Source: Planctomycetaceae bacterium
GTDB lineage: Bacteria; Planctomycetota; Planctomycetia; Planctomycetales; Planctomycetaceae
Assembly (NCBI GenBank): GCA_003503535.1
Contig: DOCI01000326.1
Location: 85,563-91,032, forward strand
DNA: 5,470 nucleotides
Reading direction: 5' to 3'
Part shown: piece after piece, positions 1-5,077 of the stretch
How the letters are laid out: each line of letters begins with the position of its first letter
Numbering within the stretch: the first letter of the stretch is position 1
Program-made: the position numbers and the translations under genes
The notes under the pieces: generated by a model
What the model was told of the DNA's origin: nothing
Seen by the model: only the letters and a program-made list of their open reading frames with translations
Databases searched by the model: none

Positions 1-99
1 AGAGCCATCATGATCGGCATTTCACTTGGGATTGTCTCTACATCCTTGAAAATCCTGCTGGGAGTCGATCGATCCTATCTGGGGTCAGGAGATGAGTAG
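1..99 (+). CDS. C-terminal end of a probable membrane protein (5' truncated)
   Basis: Frame 1 is open from the window edge to a TAG at 97-99, giving 32 residues. Most of them form a hydrophobic stretch ([19 protein letters not shown]) followed by a polar tail ending in GSGDE. That would suit a C-terminal membrane helix with a short hydrophilic end. The gene lies 121 bp upstream of the two-gene membrane module on the same strand, so it could be a third member, but the gap and the repeat between them leave this open. Frame 3 is also open, to a TGA at 90-92, and reads as a less plausible polar peptide, so the frame choice rests only on the membrane-like composition. I cannot assign a family from so short a piece. 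Confidence 0.5.
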   Translation, partial: RAIMIGISLGIVSTSLKILLGVDRSYLGSGDE

Positions 100-100
100 T

Positions 101-129
101 GGCTAGTGATAAGAGGCCAGTGGCCAGTG
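101..129. repeat. Short tandem repeat of GGCCAGT (7 bp)
   Basis: Just after the stop of the upstream gene the sequence holds a GGCTAGTG copy at 101-108, then GGCCAGT twice head to tail plus a closing G at 115-129. The first copy differs by one base and is separated from the others by a 6-nt spacer. The whole tract is within 30 bp. It is non-coding and has no hairpin-plus-U-run structure, so it does not look like a terminator. It may be simple slippage-derived sequence. Confidence 0.55.
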
Positions 130-209
130 TAATTATCTTTCTCAAATCGTTGAATCGTAATTATTGTTGAGAGTTCACATTCCGAAACCCGAATACCGAT
201 TAATCTGTT

Positions 210-216
210 GAGAGAG
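210..216 (+). promoter_or_regulatory. Purine-rich ribosome binding site supporting the TTG start at 221
   Basis: GAGAGAG lies 4 nt before the TTG. An in-frame TGA at 209-211 blocks any earlier start. The next methionine codon falls inside the first membrane helix, so TTG at 221 is the only sensible start for the gene downstream. Confidence 0.5.
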
Positions 217-220
217 TTCC

Positions 221-1093
221 TTGAAACAATCCATCATTAACAAACTGGCCAATCTGGATCGTCGCTGGGTCTTCCTGTCGATGTTACTCGCGGTCGCGAT
301 CCCTATTCTGCTCGGTCTGGAATTTCCGGAAACCCCCACGCAACAGGCGATCAATGTCTTTGATGAAGTCGAACGACTCAAAGAAGGAGACCGCGTTCTG
401 CTGGCACTCGATTACGATCCGAGTTCCGAGGGAGAGCTGAGCCCAATGGCAACTTCTTTCGTGCTCCATTGCGCGAAAAAGAAAGTCAAAATGTACTTCC
501 TGACACTCTACCCCGGTGGACCACCGATGATTCAGCAGGCGATTCAACGAGTGATCCTGACGGACTTCCCGAATCTCGTGTATGGTGAAGACTATGTCGA
601 TCTGGGATATAAACCGGGTTACGAAGGGGTGGTCAAGGTCATCATCACCAACCTGCGGGAGCTTTACACGACCGATGCCCGCGGCACAAATATCGATCAG
701 ATCCCGATGTGCCAAGGTGTGGAAAGCATTCAGGATATGGATTTACTCATTGCGGTCTCAGCCGGTTATCCCGGCTGTAAAGAGTGGGTGCAATATGCAA
801 AAACCCCCTTCCCCGACAAAATCAACCTTGTGGCTGGTGTCACCGGTGTACAGGCTCCTTACCTTTATCCCTATGTCCCCAAGCAATTGATTGGGTTGCT
901 GGGAGCCATTAAAGGAGCAGCTGAATATGAAACGCTCGTTGTCGGCAAATATATTGAAGGCGAACCGAAAGCCGCTTATCAGGAAGGCAGGCGGAGAATG
1001 GGACCGCAACTTGTGGCTCATCTGCTAATGATCTTTCTGATTCTCGCAGGGAACACATTATATTTTCTGCAGTCTTCACGTACCAAATCCTGA
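221..1093 (+). CDS. Conserved protein of unknown function, membrane-anchored at both ends, alpha/beta central domain
   Basis: This 290-aa protein starts with TTG. A basic N-terminus (K2, K8, R14, R15) leads into a hydrophobic helix at about 17-33. A globular region follows from about 38 to 255, and a second helix lies at about 264-283. The middle alternates strand-like segments (VLLALDYDP at 59-67, VKMYFLTLYPGG at 89-100, DLLIAVSAGYPG at 174-185) with helices, as in Rossmann-like folds. Striking blocks are DYDPSSEGEL (64-73), YGEDYVDLGYKPG (121-133), SAGYPGCKEWVQY (180-192) and GLLGAIKGAAEYE (225-237). I recall these blocks as conserved in uncharacterised proteins from quite different bacteria, but I know no function or enzyme class and see no Walker motif or classic catalytic triad. 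Topology is ambiguous: the basic N-terminus predicts an extracytoplasmic middle, while RRR at 257-259 argues the other way. Its stop abuts the next gene, which suggests co-transcription and a shared complex. Confidence 0.85.
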   Translation: MKQSIINKLANLDRRWVFLSMLLAVAIPILLGLEFPETPTQQAINVFDEVERLKEGDRVLLALDYDPSSEGELSPMATSFVLHCAKKKVKMYFLTLYPGGPPMIQQAIQRVILTDFPNLVYGEDYVDLGYKPGYEGVVKVIITNLRELYTTDARGTNIDQIPMCQGVESIQDMDLLIAVSAGYPGCKEWVQYAKTPFPDKINLVAGVTGVQAPYLYPYVPKQLIGLLGAIKGAAEYETLVVGKYIEGEPKAAYQEGRRRMGPQLVAHLLMIFLILAGNTLYFLQSSRTKS

Positions 1094-1114
1094 GTGTTGG
1101 AAAGTTGTAGTGCA

Positions 1115-1975
1115 ATGACAGAACGGACTGTCTGGACAATTCTGATTCTGGCAATGATCGCCATGGCGGTTTCGAGAACATTTCTCGATCCTTCGCAGAG
1201 CGCGGGCCGTGAATATGTGAAACAGGTTGATGGCAATTGGGTCAAAGCCGACATGATCGACCGCAAAGCGGGAATCGCTCAGGTCAGCTACGATCGCTCT
1301 GTGGGTTTATGGATCGCTGCTGCTTTTACGCTGTGTATTTTCTCGTTCATGTATCGCGATAATCCTTTTTATAAGGTTGCGGAATCGACCGTCGTGGGTG
1401 TCTCTGCGGCTTATTACATGGTTGTTGGACTTTGGACGACACTCGTGCCAAATCTACTTGCCAAGCTCATGCCGGGACTCATTCAACAATGGGCCATGCC
1501 GGGGTTATCACCTGAATTGGAACCAACAGGCATTTATTACATTGTCCCTCTGATCCTGGGAATCATGCTGCTGATGCGACTGGTCCCCAGCATGAGTTGG
1601 ATCTCCCTCTGGCCTCTGGCATTCATTATTGGAACAACGGCTGGTTTGCGGATGATTGCGTATTTGGAAGCGGACTTTTTGAGTCAGATCGAAAACAGCT
1701 TTATACCGCTAATCGTCTTCACCGAAACCGGAATCGATTACTGGCAATCGTTTCAGAATACCTTCATGATTGTCAGTATCCTCTCCTGCCTGGTTTATTT
1801 CTTCTTCTCGATCGAGCATAAAGGAGCGGTTGCTGGTGTTTCAAAATTCGGCATCTGGATCCTCATGATGACCTTCGGCGCCATGTTCGGCATGACCGTC
1901 ATGGGACGCATCGCATTGCTGGCGATCAGGCTCGAATTCCTGTTCCGCGAGTGGATGAATATTCGACCCTATTAA
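1115..1975 (+). CDS. Polytopic membrane protein of unknown function, partner of the preceding gene
   Basis: The reading frame is open from a GTG at 1094, directly after the preceding TGA. I prefer the ATG at 1115 (286 aa) because GGAAAG at 1099-1104 gives a ribosome binding site 10 nt ahead of it; the GTG version would be 293 aa. About seven hydrophobic segments are visible: near 6-22, 63-80, 93-112, 140-157, 165-185, 213-235 and 245-270. A soluble loop of about 40 residues lies between the first two. Between segments 2 and 3 sits the block FMYRDNPFYKVAE (78-90), followed by VVGVSAAYYMVVG. I recall a very similar arrangement (FxFLYRDNPFY, then an AE(H/S) and a VGVSAxY helix) in uncharacterised membrane proteins encoded beside homologues of the preceding gene elsewhere. 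There is no transporter signature that I can name. It is probably the membrane core of a complex with the preceding protein; that is inferred from gene adjacency. Confidence 0.8.
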   Translation: MTERTVWTILILAMIAMAVSRTFLDPSQSAGREYVKQVDGNWVKADMIDRKAGIAQVSYDRSVGLWIAAAFTLCIFSFMYRDNPFYKVAESTVVGVSAAYYMVVGLWTTLVPNLLAKLMPGLIQQWAMPGLSPELEPTGIYYIVPLILGIMLLMRLVPSMSWISLWPLAFIIGTTAGLRMIAYLEADFLSQIENSFIPLIVFTETGIDYWQSFQNTFMIVSILSCLVYFFFSIEHKGAVAGVSKFGIWILMMTFGAMFGMTVMGRIALLAIRLEFLFREWMNIRPY

Positions 1976-1989
1976 GATATTTTATTATC

Positions 1990-2018
1990 GCAATTCGGGC
2001 ATTGCTTATCATTTTTTT
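1990..2018 (+). terminator. Weak candidate terminator after the membrane gene pair
   Basis: GCAAT (1990-1994) can pair with ATTGC (2001-2005) around a 6-nt loop. A run of seven T lies at 2012-2018. The stem is short, AT-rich and separated from the T run by 6 nt, so this would be a poor intrinsic terminator. It is the only hairpin-plus-T arrangement between this gene pair and the repeat element. Confidence 0.25.
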
Positions 2019-2281
2019 ACCACGGATGGACACAGATAATCACGGATTTTTGTGGCGTAATGATGAATTCCATATTGGCCCCGAAAACTGAATTGTGAGA
2101 GTGTTTTATCATCGTTCATTTTCAGATCTGCAATCAATACAGCCGTTTCCATAAATGTGTATCTGGTGATTGCTGAAAAAATAGGGATCAAACTATCAAA
2201 AAGTCGCTACGGTAATCTGCAACCTGCAGTAGAAGTTCGAACAGTCACTTACATCCGTGATGATCCGTGTCCATCCGTGGT
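2019..2281. repeat. Inverted-repeat element with 29-bp arms of 10-bp-periodic CACGGAT units
   Basis: The left arm at 2019-2047 and the right arm at 2253-2281 are reverse complements with two mismatches in 29 bp. A/T runs extend the similarity outward to about 2012 and 2288 with two more mismatches. Each arm contains three heptamers spaced exactly 10 bp apart. On the left they are CACGGAT, CACAGAT and CACGGAT, at 2021, 2031 and 2041. On the right they are ATCCGTG three times, at 2253, 2263 and 2273, all perfect. The arms enclose 205 bp with no convincing gene. Repeats of this style, an opening ACCACGGAT followed by further CACGGAT units, recur between genes in many planctomycete and other bacterial genomes as I recall, without an agreed function. 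Candidates are a non-autonomous mobile element, a cruciform or protein-binding site, or an mRNA-end structure. Confidence 0.8.
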
Positions 2282-2345
2282 TCAAAAATATTTAAGCAGA
2301 GACTGACCTACACATTCAGCAAATACACTTCTGATTGGAAATACA

Positions 2346-3299
2346 ATGTCACGGCTATTACTACTGTTGAGTTGCCTGGTCACTTTGTTTGCATTAACCG
2401 CTTGCTCTCAACAATCACCAGCTCAGGATATCACGATTGGTTTCTGGAATGTTCAGAACCTGCTCGATCAGCATGACGATCCACTCCTCCCTTACGATGA
2501 AAAATTTTCGCCCAGTTCAGTTCAGGAACGACTCGGCAAAGATGCAGAAGTCATTCGCAGCCTCGATGCAGATATCATTGGACTTGCAGAAGTCGAAAAT
2601 GCTTCGATTCTGAAGCGACTGGTCACTGGTTATCTTTCCAAGAACGGATACGACTATTACGCGCTGCTCGAAGGAGACGATCCCCGCGGAATCGATTGTG
2701 CGATTATCAGCCGGTTTCCATTTCTGGTTCGTAGTGTCGACATTCCGGACCTGCCTCGCGATTTACTCGTCGCAAGATTTGCCTCGAAGGGAACTCCTTT
2801 TTATGTCGTTGTCTGTCATTGGAAGAGCCGTAGAGATGGCAGTCATGAAGATGTTCGTATGACTTGTGCAAAGGCCTCCGCCACTTGTGTGAAAGAGATT
2901 ATCACAAAATACGAAGGTCGGTCGGTTCCTGTCGTCCTGGTCGGTGATTTTAACGATACACCACAGAATCAGTCCCTGAAATATCTCGAAAAACAGGGCC
3001 TGACAAATACAATGCTCAGCATTCCTGAAAATGCTCGCTGGACAATCGGATATTTCAACCGCGATGAAAACAATATGGACCTGGACTGTTTCGATCAGGT
3101 GCTTATCAATTCCTCTGCCAAACAGGGCGATATCCTCCGTTGGAAAAGTACGAAAGTGCACCGGCCGAAGTTCATGATCAATGACCGCCGGGCCTTCAAC
3201 GGCGTGAAAATCCCACTTCCCATCGACGACTACAATGAACGCATCGGCTACTCCGATCACTTCCCCGTTGTCGCCACTTTTGAACTTGTTCAACCATAG
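2346..3299 (+). CDS. Lipoprotein of the endonuclease/exonuclease/phosphatase (EEP) family
   Basis: The 317-aa product begins with a lipoprotein signal peptide: a leucine-rich core, then the lipobox LTAC with Cys20. It is therefore likely lipid-anchored outside the cytoplasm. The rest is a complete EEP (DNase I/exonuclease III-like) domain with its metal and catalytic positions in order. These are FWNVQNL with N35, LAEVEN with E82, RGIDCAIISR at 114-123, VCHWKSR with H158, VGDFND with D201 and N203, DCFDQVLIN at 247-255, and the terminal SDHFP with D304 and H305. Members of this superfamily cleave phosphodiesters in nucleic acids, phosphoinositides or sphingomyelin, with Mg2+. The substrate here cannot be read from sequence; a secreted nuclease or phosphodiesterase is the likeliest role, for example nutrient scavenging. 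TTGGAA ends 5 nt before the ATG and serves as a weak ribosome binding site. The gene stands alone, after the inverted-repeat element and convergent with the next gene. Confidence 0.9.
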   Translation: MSRLLLLLSCLVTLFALTACSQQSPAQDITIGFWNVQNLLDQHDDPLLPYDEKFSPSSVQERLGKDAEVIRSLDADIIGLAEVENASILKRLVTGYLSKNGYDYYALLEGDDPRGIDCAIISRFPFLVRSVDIPDLPRDLLVARFASKGTPFYVVVCHWKSRRDGSHEDVRMTCAKASATCVKEIITKYEGRSVPVVLVGDFNDTPQNQSLKYLEKQGLTNTMLSIPENARWTIGYFNRDENNMDLDCFDQVLINSSAKQGDILRWKSTKVHRPKFMINDRRAFNGVKIPLPIDDYNERIGYSDHFPVVATFELVQP

Positions 3300-3309
3300 T
3301 CGATTGAGG

Positions 3310-4011
3310 TCATACATCAGAGTCATGAGACTTGAATTGATGTGTCCGCTGCATGATACGCTTCAGCAGTAGCGTTGCTGCTAATGGCAGAAAAAGCGAG
3401 GCAATGATAATGGATCCAAAATATTCGTTCTGGCCAAACCATGCACCAATCGCCGCATAGACAATGCAGATGAGTAGATTGCTGACTGACATCAAGCTGT
3501 AAAAGAGGCTTCGTCGCAGTTTTCCGCAACCTGCGATCAATACGGAAGCTTCCGCGAGAATTGGAAGTGGACGCGTCACGAGGATTACCAGGCCTCCCCA
3601 GCGACTGATAAATACATTCACAACATCTCTGTCGACTTGTGATGTCAAGCGTTTTAGAACCCAAGGGCCAACACAACGGGAAAACTCGTAACCTATCGCA
3701 CAGCCAACATTCAGCCCGAGTGTCGCCCAGAGAACTGTCGAAAGAAATCCAATCTGCGAACCGGCATAGGTTAACACACCACTCGAAGGAACGGGCAAAA
3801 AGATATCGACTGCGAGCAAAGCAAACAGAACGAGACCTGCATAGCCGGATTCGGTGGTCGCTTTCAGTCCTGCCAGCAAACTCGACTCAAAAGCATCTCC
3901 CAACAGTACAAATGGGAGGATGGGAATCAGAAGCATCACAATCACAAAGAAAATGATTTTCCTGAGACTGCGTCGTGCAGATTGATGATTAGAGTTTTCA
4001 GATTCTGTCAC
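3310..4011 (-). CDS. DedA/VTT-family (SNARE-associated) inner membrane protein
   Basis: This 233-aa protein has about six hydrophobic segments, near 19-37, 58-75, 86-108, 138-162, 170-192 and 197-216. It has the DedA/VTT layout. A re-entrant-like block reads FLPVPSSGVLTYAG (71-84). A glycine-rich helix follows, ending in GYEFSR..G (107-115), and then SRWGGLVILVTRPLPILAEASVLIAG (in two parts, 136-147 and 148-161). R147 and P150 match the family's RxxPxxR...AG motif, but the second Arg is replaced (A153, then E154), as in a subgroup with RPxPxLAEA. Family members act as lipid scramblases or in proton-motive-force homeostasis. The start is GTG at 4011-4009. No clear ribosome binding site precedes it, and the frame has no better start. 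It lies 14 bp after the stop of the exported-protein gene on the same strand, so translational coupling is likely. It ends 10 bp from the convergent EEP gene with no terminator between them. Confidence 0.85.
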   Translation of the reverse strand: MTESENSNHQSARRSLRKIIFFVIVMLLIPILPFVLLGDAFESSLLAGLKATTESGYAGLVLFALLAVDIFLPVPSSGVLTYAGSQIGFLSTVLWATLGLNVGCAIGYEFSRCVGPWVLKRLTSQVDRDVVNVFISRWGGLVILVTRPLPILAEASVLIAGCGKLRRSLFYSLMSVSNLLICIVYAAIGAWFGQNEYFGSIIIASLFLPLAATLLLKRIMQRTHQFKSHDSDV

Positions 4012-4025
4012 TTTGGAATGATCAA

Positions 4026-4847
4026 TTAATCCTGCAACACGGTCCGTTGGTACTTCTGAAAGTCCACATATTCATATTGAGGATCCTGAAGCACGGCCTG
4101 CCAGTCACGAATGCGTTCCCGGTCAGTCTGGCTGAGATCCCATTGAATATTATGCTCGGCTGTTAATTTGGTACCGACTTCGTCATTCAACGACAGTTGA
4201 ACTCGAACAGGAATCAAATTTCGCTGACGCAATTCTTCATTCACAACCAACCGAGGACCAGGGATGAGAGATTGACCATGCAGAACATAGTTGAGTTGAG
4301 CGGCCCAGTCGGCATACTGGCGAAAAGCTTCAGCCGTATCGACATTGGGAGCAACCACCGTTTCGATGTGATAAGCCATGACCGGCGATTCAAATCGAAT
4401 CGTGCTGCCTTCCAATTCGGGAACGAGCATAAAATCAGGGTCGAGTTGAAATTGGATTTTTGCGATTTCCCGATCCGCCTGGGTCGATTGCGACTTTGAC
4501 AAATCTTCCAGATACTCCTGAGCCTTCGCACGAGCGACCTTCTGAAAATTACGCAATTCACTGAAATCGACAGTGCATCCGAGCTTGTGCGGATCGCTGA
4601 TAATCGTATATCGACGCTCAGTGGGATCGTAAATAACAAGTTCGCCGACCTGGTCGATCCAGTCGTAAGCTTTTCCGGCATGCCAGATTGTTAAACTTCT
4701 GGCAATGACTTCGGGTTTAGTTTCAGGCGTAGCCTCAGATTGATGGAAAATCCGTGTGTAAATCCGGTAATCCTGAGCAAATAGAGGATGACTCCACGAA
4801 CAGATCGCCAACAGCATCAGCAGGCAACAGAAATTATTTTTGTGCAT
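4026..4847 (-). CDS. Exported protein of unknown function
   Basis: I place the start at the ATG at 4847-4845 (273 aa). It gives a compact signal peptide: MHKNN, a hydrophobic core FCCLLMLLAICSW, and probable cleavage after PLFA before QDYR. In-frame ATGs at 4865 and 4889 would add 6 or 14 residues and an unusually long n-region, and none of the three has a strong ribosome binding site. The mature protein is hydrophilic. After YRIYTRIFH it has a beta-rich stretch, LTIWHAGKAYDW then VGELVIYDPTERRYTII. A charged helix (about 93-130) and a mixed C-terminal half with two strand pairs follow. The early part recalls LolA-like or DUF4412-type barrels, in which a polypeptide reports a stored or bound value (GKxY...IYD...). 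This is only resemblance. I know similar unnamed proteins in planctomycetes but no function. It is likely co-transcribed with the DedA-type gene 14 bp downstream, which suggests an envelope role. Confidence 0.8.
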   Translation of the reverse strand: MHKNNFCCLLMLLAICSWSHPLFAQDYRIYTRIFHQSEATPETKPEVIARSLTIWHAGKAYDWIDQVGELVIYDPTERRYTIISDPHKLGCTVDFSELRNFQKVARAKAQEYLEDLSKSQSTQADREIAKIQFQLDPDFMLVPELEGSTIRFESPVMAYHIETVVAPNVDTAEAFRQYADWAAQLNYVLHGQSLIPGPRLVVNEELRQRNLIPVRVQLSLNDEVGTKLTAEHNIQWDLSQTDRERIRDWQAVLQDPQYEYVDFQKYQRTVLQD

Positions 4848-4984
4848 GAGCCCGTCATTTCGCATAATGCAAATTGGGAAATATCCCATATTTTTGCAGA
4901 AACATTCCAGTTCCGTTGAAGATTACCTTACTCTGCCATCGGCCTCAACATGAAGTTGCAATCGGTGTTCAAATAACCTTTTTA

Positions 4985-5006
4985 CAAGTCTTAGGCTACA
5001 GACTTG
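4985..5006. repeat. 7-bp inverted repeat, possible operator
   Basis: CAAGTCT at 4985-4991 and AGACTTG at 5000-5006 are perfect reverse complements around an 8-nt spacer. The site is about 40-60 bp upstream of the TATAAT box of the DUF1080 gene, where an activator could bind. No T run follows in either direction within a terminator's reach, so a protein-binding site is more likely than a terminator. Chance occurrence of arms this short is possible. Confidence 0.35.
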
Positions 5007-5044
5007 CCGAACGCCCCTGACAGGTTCACAATAAAGCATCAATG

Positions 5045-5050
5045 TATAAT
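5045..5050 (+). promoter_or_regulatory. Candidate sigma-70 -10 box (TATAAT) for the DUF1080 gene
   Basis: A perfect TATAAT lies 27 nt before the ATG, giving an expected leader of roughly 20 nt. The -35 side is weak. TTCACA (5 of 6 consensus matches) at 5025-5030 is only 14 nt away. CTGACA at 5017-5022 is 22 nt away. Neither spacing is ideal, so the promoter may need an activator, perhaps at the inverted repeat just upstream. Confidence 0.5.
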
Positions 5051-5065
5051 GATCTGACACCAAAT

Positions 5066-5071
5066 GAGAGG
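5066..5071 (+). promoter_or_regulatory. Shine-Dalgarno site GAGAGG of the DUF1080 gene
   Basis: GAGAGG ends 6 nt before the ATG at 5078. It is the clearest ribosome binding site in the window and fixes that start. Confidence 0.65.
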
Positions 5072-5077
5072 AAAATC

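Larger units (their letters stand above)
1976..2345. other. Gene-free intergenic region of 370 bp
   Basis: The region holds the weak terminator candidate and the inverted-repeat element. Apart from these I see only short open frames. A 60-codon minus-strand frame at 2009-2191 runs into the left arm. A plus-strand frame runs through the right arm to a TGA near 2306 without a good start. Both end by translating the repeat itself (CPSVV in both), a typical artefact. No tRNA, rRNA or riboswitch-like structure is evident. The 64 bp between the right arm and the EEP gene must hold that gene's promoter if it has its own, but no strong -35/-10 pair is visible. Confidence 0.7.
4848..5077. other. Divergent intergenic region between the exported-protein operon and the DUF1080 gene
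   Basis: These 230 bp must carry the start signals for both directions. The rightward side has a perfect TATAAT and an inverted repeat, listed separately. For the leftward operon I find only a weak pair. Read on the minus strand it is TTGAGG, a 17-nt spacer, then TAATCT, which matches the -10 consensus at only 3 of 6 bases. A small hairpin, TGGGA/TCCCA at 4875-4888 with a 4-nt loop, overlaps the farthest candidate start codon at 4889. No gene is seen here. Confidence 0.5.

Noticed and set aside
284..715. 143-codon open frame on the minus strand inside the first membrane-module gene
   Set aside because: It is antisense to a well-supported gene, its product lacks recognisable domains, and the plus-strand protein has coherent helices and conserved-looking blocks.
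2009..2191. 60-codon minus-strand frame reading into the left repeat arm
   Set aside because: Its C-terminus is a translation of the repeat, it has no ribosome binding site, and it resembles no family.
2048..2252. Remnant of a GxxExxY-type gene between the repeat arms
   Set aside because: I translated the interior in the plausible frames and found no GxxExxY block, no nuclease-like residues and several stops.
2019..2281. CRISPR array made of the CACGGAT heptamers
   Set aside because: The units are 7 bp with 3-nt spacers and the two arrays are inverted. There are no CRISPR-length repeats or spacers and no cas genes.
3280..3293. TTGAAC-TT-GTTCAA palindrome at the end of the EEP gene as a terminator
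   Set aside because: The loop is only 2 nt, it lies within codons, and no T run follows on either strand.
2763..3326. 187-codon open frame on the minus strand across the EEP gene
   Set aside because: The plus-strand frame contains the full EEP catalytic set. The antisense product has no recognisable motif.
3639..3956. 105-codon plus-strand frame antisense to the DedA-type gene
   Set aside because: Its product is strongly basic and low in hydrophobic order, while the minus-strand frame shows clear membrane segments and DedA-type motifs.
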